DNA from: DTFZ01 sp050260375
Lineage (GTDB): Bacteria; Bacillota; Clostridia; Christensenellales; SZUA-584
DNA length: 64,000 nt
NCBI GenBank assembly: GCA_050260375.1
Contig: JBLNCA010000037.1
Location: forward strand, 62,001-126,000
Direction of reading: 5' to 3'
Part shown: positions 41,490 to 51,222 of the stretch, in pieces
How positions within the stretch are numbered: the stretch's first letter is position 1
Layout of the letters: each line of letters begins with the position of its first letter
Made by a program: the position numbers and the translations under genes
The notes under the pieces: model-generated
Told to the model about the DNA's origin: nothing
Database searches by the model: none
What the model saw: the letters and a program-made list of their open reading frames with translations, nothing else

Positions 41490-44400
41490 ATGGGCATGCA
41501 ATATCCGCAAAAGCATAATGAAGAAAAAGAACCGTTCTTAAAGCGGCATGAAACCATTTTCAACGCTGTCCCGATAACTATAGTACTCGTCGATACGAAC
41601 ATGCACCCGCTGTTTATAAACAAGCGGGGCGTCGAGCTTTTCGGCCTCAATGAAATCGGAATTGAAGATATCCATGCTGTTGCCCTGAAAATATTGATGC
41701 AGGACGGCACGCCCTTTGCGCCTGAAGATATGCCAGTAAGCCGCTCTCTGCACAACGGTGAAATAGTGCGCCATAATGAGGTGCTGATAGAAAACATGCA
41801 TGGCGCTCAAATTCCTGTGTTTTTTCTCTCAACTCCCATTCGCGATTCTGCAGGCGAAATAACCTCCGCATTCATAGTAATGGAAAACATGACTGAGCGA
41901 AAACAGACAATAGAAATCTTCAATTTTCAAAAGCGCCTTCTCTCCAACGTTACGGACGCCATAGCCGCGTATGACAAAGATAAAAAGATCATCTATTGGA
42001 ATGAAACGGCACAGAAGATATACGGCTGGAGCGGGCAGGAAATACTCGGCAGGCCGGCCGACGAGATGTTCTGCATCGGTAAGGCGGAATCTTTACGGCA
42101 TAATGCGGTAAAAGACGCGCTGCTTGAACGCAGCTGCTCGGGAGAGATATCCATCTGCCATAAAAACGGCAGGCTGATTCATACCGAAGTGCATACGAAG
42201 GTATTTACCGGCGAAGACGGTGCGTTTAACGGTGCGGTTGCCGTCTTCCGCGATATTACGCAAAGGAAGCGCCACGAAAAAATATTAGGCAGGCAGAAGA
42301 ATCTGCTGCAGATGGTAAACGCTATATATGAAAAGGCGTTTTATTGTGATACTATGGAGGAATTGGCGCTTGCAGTGCTTCGGATCATCGAGTCGGCGAC
42401 GAAGAGCGATATAAGCATAGTGGGGGAAGTAGGTTACGACGGGCTGTTCCATATCGTTGCGGTCAGCCAACGCGGAACGGAAAGCCGCAGCCGGCGCGAT
42501 AAGCACTTACACGATACAGCCTGCGAAAACGGGATACGCGGTTTATTCGAAGCCGTTATCCGCAGCGGGCAAACGTTAGCAATAAACGACATTAAGACGT
42601 CAGGCAAAGAAAGGCTACCCGACCATCCGGAGATAACGTCGTTTTTAGGCGCGCCTTTCATGCAGAACGGCAAGGTGACGGGCATAGTTGCGGTAGCCAA
42701 CCGTGAAGGCGGATACAGGCAGGAAGAAGAAGAGATGCTTGAGGCGCTGACGCCGTCCGTTATGGAAGTGCTGCTTAGAAAACGCGCGGAGGAGGCGCTG
42801 AAGAAGAGCGACGAACGGCTGAAGTTCCTGTTAAAGCTCAGCGACTCAATAAGGCCGCTTACCGACCCCGCCGCGATAGAATACACAGCTTCCGGGCTGA
42901 TTGCAAAGCATTTAAGTGCTAAAGCGGCATTTATAAAATGCCGTGAACCTGAAAAACTCGGCGAAACAAGTTTTTTTGGCGGGCAAATTAATGAGCCTTC
43001 ATGCGAGCATTACATATACGATATCTACCCGACGGCCTTAAAGTTACTGGGCTCGGGAGAGCCGCTAATTGTGCAGGACTATAATAACAACAGACTGCTT
43101 CCCGCCGGAGAATGCAAAAGAGCGCTTGAGCATGGAATTGTTTCAAGCGTCTCGTTTCCTTTGTTTGAAAAGGGAAGCCTTATCGCCTGCCTTTGCGTAT
43201 TCGATTCGACGCCCCGTGATTGGACGCCGCTGGAAGTTTCGCTGGTAAAGGAGACGGCAGAGCGCACATGGGCGGCGGTGCAGCGCGCGTTTACCGAGGA
43301 GAGGCTGAGAAAACGGGAGGAGCAGCTGCGCGCATTGGTTACGGCCAGTTCCGAAGAGCTTTTCCGCATGAGCCCTGACTGCAGCGCCATTACTCAGCTT
43401 CACGGGCAGGGAAGCATTGAAAAGCTGAATAATACATGGCTCGAAAAGTATATACCGCCGGAAGACAGGCAGCAGATAGTCAAGATAATAGAGGATGCAA
43501 AGCGCAACAAGAGCATCGTCGAGCTTGAGCACAGAATAAATGCCTCAAACGGCGAAATCGGCTGGGCGTACACAAGGGCGGTGCCGTTACTTGATAAAGC
43601 GGGCAATATCATCGAGTGGATCGGGTCTACAACCGATGTGACGGGCAGGAAAAAAGCATACGAGCAGCTTCAAAAGAACAAGATGCGCAACGAACTGCTG
43701 GCAAGCATCACGTCCCGCCTGCTGCTCAGCGAAAACCCCTGCCAGATAATATACGACCTTTGTACGATGGCAATGAAGCATATAGATTGCGACGTGTTCT
43801 TCAATTATATCGTCGATAAAGAAAGAGGATGCCTGCACTTAAACGCCGTGACAGGCATACCCGAAGAAGACGTGGGCAAATTCGAGTGGCTTGATTTTGG
43901 CGCCGCGGTATGCGGGTGCGTGGCGCAGGAGGGAGAACGCATAGTAGCCGAATGCATTACCGAAAAGCCTGATGTAAGGACGGTGGATATAGCCAAGCTG
44001 GGCATAACGGCGTACGCATGCCATCCGCTTAAAGCGGACAACTCTGTAATAGGCACGCTCGCGTTCGGAAGCAGGCTCAAAAAAACGTTTACCGATTACG
44101 ATCTTGCCTTTATGAGCACCGTTGCGGATTATATAGCGATAGCGTTGGGCCGCCTGTTCACGAACGACAGATTGAAAAAAAGTGAAAGACAGGCTTATGA
44201 GCTCGTGGAACAGCTCAAAGAGGAAGACAAGAACAAGAACGAATTCTTAAGCATACTGTCCCACGAGCTGCGCAACCCGCTTGCCACGATAACAGCCGGC
44301 ATATCGTTTCTCGACGCGGTAAAGAACAAAAAGCAGGAAAGGCAGGCAAAGGAGATAATCAAGAGGCAGTCCGAGCAGCTTTGCAAGCTTGTGGACGATC

Positions 44401-45314
44401 TGCTCGATATAACGCGTATTACCCAGAACAAGATAAGGCTGAAAAAGAGCCGCATAGACCTTAATAAGCTGGCGGCGCTGGCGGCAGAGGATATGCGTAT
44501 GCAGTTTGAGCGCAAAGGCATACGGCTGGAAACGGACATTCCGTCGGGACGTTTTTACCTGGAAGCCGACCCGGTGCGCATTTCGCAGACGATAGGCAAT
44601 CTTCTTAACAATGCGCTTAAGTTTACCGAAAGCGGCGGTCACGTAATAATAAAGGTATATAAGGACAAAAAACATGCGGTGATAAGCGTAAAGGACAGCG
44701 GTATCGGCATAAACGAGGAAATGCTCGACAGGATATTTCAGCCTTTTGTACAGGCGGACGAATCGCTCGAGCGCAGCGGAGGCGGCTTAGGCATGGGCCT
44801 TGGCATAGCGAAAGGCATATGCGAGCTTCACGGCGGAACAATAAGCGCAAAGAGCGACGGGCTCGGAAAGGGCTCGACGTTTGAGATACGTCTGCCCGCA
44901 GCCGCGCAGGGAAAGCAAACAGAGGGGGCCGTACCCAATAACAATTCGAGCCGCCGCCTGCGGGTTTTGCTTATCGAAGACAACAGGGATTTTGCGGAGC
45001 TTCTCGGTTCGATGTTCAGGCAGATAGGCCACGAAGCGGATATCGCCAAAAACGGCCCGGAGGGAATAGGCAAGGCAAAAGCAATCCGCCCCGATATAAT
45101 ATTCTGTGATATCGGCCTGCCCGATATGAACGGATACGAGGTTGCGCGGCTTTTAAAGGAAGACGCCGAAACTAAAGGTATATATCTCGTCGCGCTTACG
45201 GGCTACGCCGGGCAGCAGGATATCGAACATGCCGCAAGCTCTGGATTTGACAAGCATATAGCCAAGCCTGTCAGCATTGAAACGATTCAGAAGGTGCTGA
45301 ACCAATTGAGTTGA
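41490..45314 (+). CDS. Soluble hybrid sensor histidine kinase with PAS, GAF and receiver domains
   Basis: Seen: 1274 residues with no membrane segment, so a cytosolic sensor. Domains in order, rough positions: PAS (10-125), PAS (130-250, with YDKDKKIIYWNETAQKIYGW), GAF (275-410), GAF (440-590), PAS (610-735), GAF (745-890), HisKA with the phospho-His in SILSHELRNPLATI (near 920), HATPase with GIGINEEMLDRIFQPF and GLGMGLGIAKGI, and a C-terminal receiver (about 1150-1274) with phospho-acceptor in IIFCDIGLPDMNGYE. The ATG at 41490 follows a run of G; ATG at 41496 is also possible. No output gene is fused; a partner Hpt or regulator is not adjacent. The signal is unknown. Confidence 0.9.
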   Translation: MGMQYPQKHNEEKEPFLKRHETIFNAVPITIVLVDTNMHPLFINKRGVELFGLNEIGIEDIHAVALKILMQDGTPFAPEDMPVSRSLHNGEIVRHNEVLIENMHGAQIPVFFLSTPIRDSAGEITSAFIVMENMTERKQTIEIFNFQKRLLSNVTDAIAAYDKDKKIIYWNETAQKIYGWSGQEILGRPADEMFCIGKAESLRHNAVKDALLERSCSGEISICHKNGRLIHTEVHTKVFTGEDGAFNGAVAVFRDITQRKRHEKILGRQKNLLQMVNAIYEKAFYCDTMEELALAVLRIIESATKSDISIVGEVGYDGLFHIVAVSQRGTESRSRRDKHLHDTACENGIRGLFEAVIRSGQTLAINDIKTSGKERLPDHPEITSFLGAPFMQNGKVTGIVAVANREGGYRQEEEEMLEALTPSVMEVLLRKRAEEALKKSDERLKFLLKLSDSIRPLTDPAAIEYTASGLIAKHLSAKAAFIKCREPEKLGETSFFGGQINEPSCEHYIYDIYPTALKLLGSGEPLIVQDYNNNRLLPAGECKRALEHGIVSSVSFPLFEKGSLIACLCVFDSTPRDWTPLEVSLVKETAERTWAAVQRAFTEERLRKREEQLRALVTASSEELFRMSPDCSAITQLHGQGSIEKLNNTWLEKYIPPEDRQQIVKIIEDAKRNKSIVELEHRINASNGEIGWAYTRAVPLLDKAGNIIEWIGSTTDVTGRKKAYEQLQKNKMRNELLASITSRLLLSENPCQIIYDLCTMAMKHIDCDVFFNYIVDKERGCLHLNAVTGIPEEDVGKFEWLDFGAAVCGCVAQEGERIVAECITEKPDVRTVDIAKLGITAYACHPLKADNSVIGTLAFGSRLKKTFTDYDLAFMSTVADYIAIALGRLFTNDRLKKSERQAYELVEQLKEEDKNKNEFLSILSHELRNPLATITAGISFLDAVKNKKQERQAKEIIKRQSEQLCKLVDDLLDITRITQNKIRLKKSRIDLNKLAALAAEDMRMQFERKGIRLETDIPSGRFYLEADPVRISQTIGNLLNNALKFTESGGHVIIKVYKDKKHAVISVKDSGIGINEEMLDRIFQPFVQADESLERSGGGLGMGLGIAKGICELHGGTISAKSDGLGKGSTFEIRLPAAAQGKQTEGAVPNNNSSRRLRVLLIEDNRDFAELLGSMFRQIGHEADIAKNGPEGIGKAKAIRPDIIFCDIGLPDMNGYEVARLLKEDAETKGIYLVALTGYAGQQDIEHAASSGFDKHIAKPVSIETIQKVLNQLS

Positions 45315-45377
45315 AACCGGCACGATAATGTATTAAACTGTTTATGGCGGTAAGTAATATCTGTTTTTTGGGGACAT

Positions 45378-46766
45378 ATGGATATCAGACCTTTCATTCC
45401 TATAATCGTGCCCATATTCATAGTGCAAGTCTGCATACAGGCTTATTATATTTCGCATTGCTGGAAAAACGACGCGCTTACACAAAGGCGCAAAGCGCTG
45501 TATATTGTGCTTATCGCGCTGTTCAACTTGCCAGCGGCCGCGGCTTATATGTTCTTCAGCGGGAGGAAGCAGGCCGTACACAAGAGCCCCGATATAAGCG
45601 GCATGCATACGGACAGCGGCATAGAGCAGGGCATATTCGTGCTTTTCGTGATAGCGTATGAAGTGCTTGCATTAAACATATCAATGAACGGCAAAAGCGA
45701 ACACCTGGGGCTTATAATCATACTTCTCGCCGCTGCGTTTGTCATAGCAATACTGAACGGACTGTTTGTAAAGCCAAGGCATAAGCTGCTGTATTTCGCT
45801 ATGCCGGCGGCGCAGCTCTTGCTTACGCTTACGGTCAACTACCTTGATTTTACGGCGAGCTCGCAGTTTATCGTTCTTGTAACGGTTGCGAGCGTTATCA
45901 ATTCGCTCACTTTAAAGGAGTCAAAAGTTTATGCCGCTGCGGCGTTTTTGCTGTATGCCGGGTCGATTATAGTAAAGCTCTCAAAGATGGGCGTAAGTCC
46001 GGACGCCAACATGTTTTTCGGCAGTATGTATGTCAATTCGATAATATTCATACTGGTGTTTATCGCGTTTTATACAATGAAAAAGCAGTTTCTGCTAAAC
46101 AGCCTGCTTCAGCAGGCGCTCGCCCAGAACGAAGAAAAGTCATTAAAGCTTGAAGAAATGGGCGCTATAGCCGAGCGCAACAGGATAGCGGCAGAGATAC
46201 ACGATAACGTGGGGCACAAACTCACCGCGGCCATTATATCCGTGGAGGCGGGGGAGAAGCTGATGGAAAGCGACAGGCGCGAAGCGCAGAAAAAGCTCGC
46301 GCTTGCGAGGCAGCAGATAAAAGACGGGCTGCAGAGCATACGGCTTTCAGTGAAGGCGATAAAGCAGGGGGAAGAAAAGGATTTTGTTAAGAATTTAAAG
46401 GAACTTTTAGAGCAGATACAACGCGATACGCCTTTAAGCATTGATTTGGTATGCGAAAGCGATATAGACCTGCTGCCCATACAGCAAAACGTGCTGCTGC
46501 GGGCAATAGTCGAGTGCGCTACCAACAGCATAAAACACGGCAAAAGCACGCATGCCGATATACTCGTTCAGCAGTCCGGCGATACCGTAACGATGACTTT
46601 CAGCGACAACGGCTCGGGATCAAAGAACGCAGCTTATGGCTTCGGGCTCAACAACATGCTCGAGCGGGTTAAAAGCATAGGCGGCACGCTGCATACCGAA
46701 AGCGAACCGGGCGAGGGGTTTACGGTATCGATATCGATACCGGCGGGAAAGGCGGTTAAAGCATGA
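45378..46766 (+). CDS. Membrane sensor histidine kinase, NarL/DesK type (HisKA_3)
   Basis: Seen: 462 residues; about six to eight hydrophobic segments in the first 240 residues, the first two resembling a PLDc_N-like pair (FIPIIVPIFIVQVCIQAYYI and IVLIALFNLPAAAAYMFFSGRK); then a dimerisation segment with the phospho-His in RNRIAAEIHDNVGHKLTAA, and a short HATPase with TFSDNGSGSKNAAYGFGLNNM. It overlaps the response regulator gene by 4 nt (ATGA), so the two are a two-component system. GGGGAC precedes the ATG. Confidence 0.92.
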   Translation: MDIRPFIPIIVPIFIVQVCIQAYYISHCWKNDALTQRRKALYIVLIALFNLPAAAAYMFFSGRKQAVHKSPDISGMHTDSGIEQGIFVLFVIAYEVLALNISMNGKSEHLGLIIILLAAAFVIAILNGLFVKPRHKLLYFAMPAAQLLLTLTVNYLDFTASSQFIVLVTVASVINSLTLKESKVYAAAAFLLYAGSIIVKLSKMGVSPDANMFFGSMYVNSIIFILVFIAFYTMKKQFLLNSLLQQALAQNEEKSLKLEEMGAIAERNRIAAEIHDNVGHKLTAAIISVEAGEKLMESDRREAQKKLALARQQIKDGLQSIRLSVKAIKQGEEKDFVKNLKELLEQIQRDTPLSIDLVCESDIDLLPIQQNVLLRAIVECATNSIKHGKSTHADILVQQSGDTVTMTFSDNGSGSKNAAYGFGLNNMLERVKSIGGTLHTESEPGEGFTVSISIPAGKAVKA

Positions 46767-47383
46767 TAAGAGTACTGATAGCCGACGACCAGAAGATACT
46801 GCGCGAAGGCCTGCGCGCGCTGCTCGGTATGAAGGAAGACATAAGCGTCGTGGGCGAGGCGGGAGACGGCAGGGAGGCATGCGAGCTTGCGCGGCAGACA
46901 AAGCCCGACGTCGTGCTGATGGATATCAGGATGCCACAGATGGACGGAGTGGAGGCCGCAAAGATAATAAAAAGCGAGCTCCCCAAAACGGCGGTGATAA
47001 TGCTGACGACTTTTGACGACGACGAATACGTAATAAAGGCTATGACGTACGGTGCTTCAGGATATCTTCTAAAGGATATCGACAGCGACAAGCTCATAGA
47101 GGCCGTGCGCGACGGAGTAAACGGCAGCATAATACTTCCCGGCAGGATAGCCGCCAAGATAACGTCGCGGCTTTCGGGCTCCGGCAGCGCGTCGTATGAC
47201 TTTTCCGAGAGGGAAAAGGAGATAATCCGCCTGCTGACAGCGGGGAAGAGCAACGCCGAGATTGCAAAGGAGCTGTATCTTTCGACAGGCACCGTTAAAA
47301 ACTACGTCAGCCAGATATATTTAAAGCTGGGCGTCAAAGACCGCGCCAACGCTGTAATCGCACTGAAAAACGCAGGGTTTTAA
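46763..47383 (+). CDS. NarL/FixJ-family response regulator
   Basis: DNA-binding partner of the kinase before it. Seen: 206 residues; receiver with IADDQ at the start, phospho-Asp in VVLMDIRMPQMDG (near 54), Thr in MLTTFDD and Lys in YLLKDI; LuxR helix-turn-helix at the C-terminus (SEREKEIIRLLTAGKSNAEIAKELYLSTGTVKNYVS, shown here in part as FSEREKEII and GKSNAEIAKELYLS). A likely target is the PLDc_N-ABC operon directly downstream, as is common for such exporters. Confidence 0.94.
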   Translation: MIRVLIADDQKILREGLRALLGMKEDISVVGEAGDGREACELARQTKPDVVLMDIRMPQMDGVEAAKIIKSELPKTAVIMLTTFDDDEYVIKAMTYGASGYLLKDIDSDKLIEAVRDGVNGSIILPGRIAAKITSRLSGSGSASYDFSEREKEIIRLLTAGKSNAEIAKELYLSTGTVKNYVSQIYLKLGVKDRANAVIALKNAGF

Positions 47384-47399
47384 AGAACACACTTCAGCT

Positions 47400-47422
47400 G
47401 CTGTGCCCGCATAGCTTTTTTT
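47400..47422 (+). terminator. Terminator after the response regulator gene
   Basis: GCTGTG, loop CCCG, CATAGC with one wobble pair, then seven T. Confidence 0.65.
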
Positions 47423-47524
47423 ATTTCAAGCTATCAATATAATATTACCCGAAATATGACCGCGGTAACTTATCATATGACTCCTCAGGCAGGTAAAATC
47501 AGGCTGTAAAGAGGAGGTTTTATT

Positions 47525-47734
47525 ATGAACGGATTTGAATTTTCCACGGACTTATTGCTTATGCTGCTGCCTGTAATTGCGCTGCAGCTCGGGCTGTTTG
47601 TGTACAGCGCGGTAAAGATATTTACTGAAGGCGTACGTAACCTCAACAGATGGGGCTGGTTCTTTATATGCCTTCTGTTTAACCTGCTCGGCCCGATAAT
47701 TTTCCTGATAGCCGGAAGAAAGAAGGATGCGTAG
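47525..47734 (+). CDS. Small membrane protein with PLDc_N domain
   Basis: Seen: 69 residues with two membrane helices (LLLMLLPVIALQLGLFVYSAV and GWFFICLLFNLLGPIIFLIAG) and a NRWGW turn between, ending with a basic tail GRKKDA. This is the phospholipase D-nuclease N-terminal (PLDc_N) hairpin found as a free small protein in front of ABC exporters of this class. A good AAGAGGAGG precedes the ATG, and the stop abuts the next start codon. It is probably a transporter accessory or immunity component. Confidence 0.85.
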   Translation: MNGFEFSTDLLLMLLPVIALQLGLFVYSAVKIFTEGVRNLNRWGWFFICLLFNLLGPIIFLIAGRKKDA

Positions 47735-48658
47735 ATGATAAAAGTAAAAGGCCTTAATAAATACTTTAAGTCGTTCCACGCATTGAAAGGAATAGACCTG
47801 CATGTGGAAAAGGGAGAGATATACGGGTTTATAGGGCACAATGGGGCGGGAAAGTCCACGACGATTAATATACTCGCGGGACTCTCGCGGCCTAGCTCGG
47901 GGCAATGCATTGTAAACGGCATGGATGTACAAAGCGCGCGTTCGGGCGAGCTTGGCATAGGGTACCTTCCCGAAGAGCCGAAATTCTATCCGTGGCTTAC
48001 CGCGTATGAGACGCTTGAATACCTTGGCAGCGGCAAGGGCAGGAGAGTATCGAAGCAGCAAATATACGGCATGCTTGAATGGGCGGGGCTGAAGGATTCC
48101 GCGTCGAGGCGAGTGGGCGGGTTCTCGCGGGGCATGCGCCAGAGGCTGGGCATAGCCGCCGCGCTTATACGCGACCCAGAGCTGCTGCTCTTTGACGAGC
48201 CGTCGTCCGCGCTCGACCCGGAAGGCAGGATGGATGTTTTAAACCTTATCAAGGACCTGAAGGGCAGGGGGAAGACCGTGTTTTTCTCGACGCACATACT
48301 GGACGACGTCGAACGGGTATGCGACAGGGTGGGCATACTGGCGGACGGCAAACTCGTGCTTGAAAAGCCGCTGGAAACGCTGCTCAGCGAGAACATATCG
48401 CCCGTATACGATATCGAGCTTAAACAGGCGGACGAAACGCTTGCGTCGCGCCTTGAAAGCATTAAGGGTGTAATAAGCGTCTCCCCAACGGGCAATAAGC
48501 TCGCGGTGACGGTTGCTGACCCTTACGATTCAAAAGCGCTGCTTGAGTTTTTATCGCGGCAAAGCGTGCCGATAACATCGTTCGCGCTGCGGAAAAACAG
48601 CCTGGAAGATATATTCATAAGCGAGGTCAGCCAAAATGGATACGATGCTAAGCATTAA
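47735..48658 (+). CDS. ABC transporter ATP-binding protein, exporter type
   Basis: Seen: 307 residues; Walker A GHNGAGKST, signature GGFSRGMRQRLGIAAAL, Walker B LLLFDEPSSALDPEG, switch His in FFSTHIL, and a C-terminal extension of about 95 residues as in Ccm/BcrA-type exporters. It begins directly after the PLDc_N stop codon and overlaps the permease gene by 23 nt. Operon: PLDc_N protein, ATPase, permease. Control by the two-component system just upstream is likely (inference). Confidence 0.94.
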   Translation: MIKVKGLNKYFKSFHALKGIDLHVEKGEIYGFIGHNGAGKSTTINILAGLSRPSSGQCIVNGMDVQSARSGELGIGYLPEEPKFYPWLTAYETLEYLGSGKGRRVSKQQIYGMLEWAGLKDSASRRVGGFSRGMRQRLGIAAALIRDPELLLFDEPSSALDPEGRMDVLNLIKDLKGRGKTVFFSTHILDDVERVCDRVGILADGKLVLEKPLETLLSENISPVYDIELKQADETLASRLESIKGVISVSPTGNKLAVTVADPYDSKALLEFLSRQSVPITSFALRKNSLEDIFISEVSQNGYDAKH

Positions 48659-49418
48659 AAAAGAGATAAAATACGGAGTGAGGGGCAGCAGGTTTCTGAT
48701 ACTTGCCGCCGGGCTGTTTTTCTTCGCGCTGTTCGACCCGGTGATGGTGAAGGTTGTGCTGCCGGCATTGCTGCAGAGCCAGTTCCCCGGAATATCGGAC
48801 GAAGTATTAAGCAGCATGTTTACCGTTTCGCAGACGGCATGCGTACAGACGTACATGGGGGACGTATTTGAGATAGGAACGATAATAGTCGTGTTTACGC
48901 TGTGCGGCGTAATAGCGCAGGAAATAAGGGACGGCACACTGGTGTTCCCCGTCTGCTCGGGCAAGAGCTTTTTAAGCCTTACGCTGTCGAAGCTTGTGGT
49001 GTTTGGCGTTGCGCTGACGCTTATCACGACCGCCGCTTTAATAGCCGACTATGCCTACGCCGGAGTGCTGATGGGGTTCGAAATGCCAGTTCTGCCGGTG
49101 TTAAGAGGCGGGTTGCTCCAAAGCGCGTATATGGTGTTTTTGCTCTCCTGCCTGATGGCATTCGGCTCTGTCGTGAATAAGCCCGTAGCGGCGGGCATAC
49201 TGACGCTTATAGCGGCTTACGGTTCGCGCTTAGTTGGCGACGCGCTCGGCATAGAGAAGTATATGCCGACGGGGCTGCTTAACGCCGCCGCATCGTTCCA
49301 GACTGAGACGGACGCGGCGCTTGCGATAGCGCTGATTATAACCGCCGCGGTTACCGCGCTGCTTTATATTGTTGCCGTGTTGAGGCTTAAAAGCATGGAG
49401 CTCGGGCGAAGACAATAA
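48636..49418 (+). CDS. ABC-2 type permease
   Basis: Membrane partner of the ATPase. Seen: 260 residues with about six membrane helices (FLILAAGLFFFALFDPVMVK; IIVVFTLCGVIAQEIRDGTL; SLTLSKLVVFGVALTLITTAAL; a C-terminal ALIITAAVTALLYIVAVLRL among them). The EIRDGTLVFPVCSGKSFLSL segment resembles the ABC-2 permease loop. The substrate is unknown; peptides, lipids or antibiotics are usual for the class. Confidence 0.85.
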   Translation: MDTMLSIKKEIKYGVRGSRFLILAAGLFFFALFDPVMVKVVLPALLQSQFPGISDEVLSSMFTVSQTACVQTYMGDVFEIGTIIVVFTLCGVIAQEIRDGTLVFPVCSGKSFLSLTLSKLVVFGVALTLITTAALIADYAYAGVLMGFEMPVLPVLRGGLLQSAYMVFLLSCLMAFGSVVNKPVAAGILTLIAAYGSRLVGDALGIEKYMPTGLLNAAASFQTETDAALAIALIITAAVTALLYIVAVLRLKSMELGRRQ

Positions 49419-49483
49419 GACGCATCGGCGCGCAATAATTAAGCTCCGCTCTAATGGCTGATACAGCAAATTGTACGTTAGGC

Positions 49484-50671
49484 TCACAGATCGGAAAGTT
49501 CGTAATAAACCCGGCTGCTTATATCGGGCGCGAATCTGCGTGATGAGCGGGGGGCGGCGGTCTTCACCGGCAGCTCGACGGTAAACTTGCTGCCCAGCCC
49601 CGGCTTGCTCTCGACCCATATGCTGCCCCCAAGCAGTTCAACAAGCGACTTTGCAAGCGAGAGCCCAAGCCCGCACCCTTCCGCGCGCTTCGTCATGCTT
49701 TCGTCTACCTGTGCAAACCGGTCGAATATCAGGCGGTGCTTCTCCGGCGGTATGCCTATGCCGTTGTCCTTGACGGATATCAGTATATTGCCCGGTATGT
49801 GGCTATCCTGCAGTATCACGGATATGGCGCCCTGCTCGGGAGTATATTTCAATGCGTTGGATAGAAGGTTAAGCACTATACGGTCTATCATGTCCTCGTC
49901 GACTGCAATATAATGACAGCGCGTGTCGGAAAAAAAGTTCAGCGATATGCGCTTTTTTTCGGCATAGTCTTTCACGGATTCGACGATTTCGGCAATCTTC
50001 TCTTTAATGTCGATATTGCTCAGCGAAACGTTCATATAGCCCGATTTTATCCTGGTTATATCGAGAAGGTTGTTTATAATACGCAGCAGCCGGTGGCAGC
50101 TTTTTTTGGAGATGTTAAGCGTATTCCTGCATGCTTCAGGCTTTATAATATCCTCGCTGAAACAGGCTGACAGAAAATCTATGCCCGAAAGTATTACCGC
50201 GAGGGGAGTGCGCAGCTCGTGCGATACGTTTGCGAAATAGTCTGTCATAATGCTGCTTTCGCGCTGCAGCAGATCGTTTTTTTGCCCGAGACCGGAACTC
50301 ATCTGATTAAGCAGTATCGATTGCCTTCTTGCCCGCAGAAGTATCTCTACCGCCGAAAACAGCTCCATCCTCGATATAGGCGTGGTAACAAGCTCGTCTA
50401 TCGTTTGCCACATGCGGCTTGTTATCTGGCTTACTCCTTTTTTGGAGGATATGAGCAGTATAGGTTGAAACAAAGCGACCGAGGCGTTTTTTAGTTTTAT
50501 ATTCCTGTCGCTTAAACAAGAAAACATCTTCCTGTCGATAATTATAAGATCGTATTTTGACGTATTTTTGATGTCGTTACTGTATGTATGAATGTTGTAA
50601 TTATGTCTGAGCAACTCGGTTATCAGCTTAGAGTGGAATCTGTTGTCTACGGCTACCAATATGTTTTCCAT
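49484..50671 (-). CDS. Histidine kinase with N-terminal degenerate receiver domain
   Basis: Seen: 395 residues without membrane segments. Residues 1-115 look like a receiver fold (NILVAVDNRFHSKLITELL, then YDLIIIDRKMF with a single Asp, and WQTIDELVTTPISRMELF like the K/P end of receivers). Then a HisKA domain with the phospho-His in YFANVSHELRTPLAVI and HATPase with SNALKYTPEQGAI, NGIGIPPEKHRLIFDRF and GLGLSLAKSL. The start is uncertain: ATG at 50671 begins the receiver fold, an ATG at 50728 would add 19 residues, and neither has a good ribosome binding site. It lies alone, convergent with the ABC permease gene. Confidence 0.85.
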   Translation of the reverse strand: MENILVAVDNRFHSKLITELLRHNYNIHTYSNDIKNTSKYDLIIIDRKMFSCLSDRNIKLKNASVALFQPILLISSKKGVSQITSRMWQTIDELVTTPISRMELFSAVEILLRARRQSILLNQMSSGLGQKNDLLQRESSIMTDYFANVSHELRTPLAVILSGIDFLSACFSEDIIKPEACRNTLNISKKSCHRLLRIINNLLDITRIKSGYMNVSLSNIDIKEKIAEIVESVKDYAEKKRISLNFFSDTRCHYIAVDEDMIDRIVLNLLSNALKYTPEQGAISVILQDSHIPGNILISVKDNGIGIPPEKHRLIFDRFAQVDESMTKRAEGCGLGLSLAKSLVELLGGSIWVESKPGLGSKFTVELPVKTAAPRSSRRFAPDISSRVYYELSDL

Positions 50672-50949
50672 ACAAATCAACTGCTTTAGAACACTAAATC
50701 GTCTTATGCGGCTTGAATTGCCGTGCATAAGCTTTAGGTTTATGAAAACTCCTTTTACTTTATTATCCGTTGTTATATTAAGGCCATGCCGATATGCAAA
50801 AAGATGTTCATGTGTTGTCTGTATAGTTCTATTTTCAGCGCGGCGAGCTTTAAGGTTCGTTGCAAAACGCCCGCCGCGAGTGTGCTGTTATATTAAACGC
50901 TCTTTTTTGTTACTTAATATCGGTTAAGCCGCATAATAAACGCCTGCTC

Positions 50950-51027
50950 GTTTTCTCAACTCGCTAATTATACAATATACACTTAATATATACAATAAAT
51001 AACATCGAATATTGTATGTGAGAAAAC
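50950..51027. repeat. AT-rich nested inverted repeat with TATACAATA direct repeats
   Basis: In the 550-bp gap between the kinase and dapB. GTTTTCTCA (50950-50958) and TGAGAAAAC (51019-51027) are a perfect pair; inside, ATACAATAT (50970-50978) and ATATTGTAT (51009-51017) are another; TATACAATA occurs twice, 20 bp apart (50969, 50989). No coding sequence was seen in 50730-51110. Possible multi-site operator. Confidence 0.5.
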
Positions 51028-51112
51028 GTCGAATAAAAGGATGTTATGTTATATAATAAACGAAAAAATAAATAAATACAAATCGAGGAAAATAAAGGCG
51101 GCTGATGCAATA

Positions 51113-51152
51113 AGAAAAGGGAGCCTGCGGAAGGAGGATGCCGCGCGCTCCC
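51113..51152 (-). terminator. Terminator of dapB
   Basis: On the minus strand GGGAGC (51152-51147) and GCTCCC (51124-51119) enclose an inner GC-rich hairpin, followed by TTTTCTT. Confidence 0.7.
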
Positions 51153-51222
51153 TTTACAACTTGAAAGTTTTATTTTTCAATCATAATTTCGGCAAATAGT
51201 CGGGGAGAACCTGTTGTTTTAG

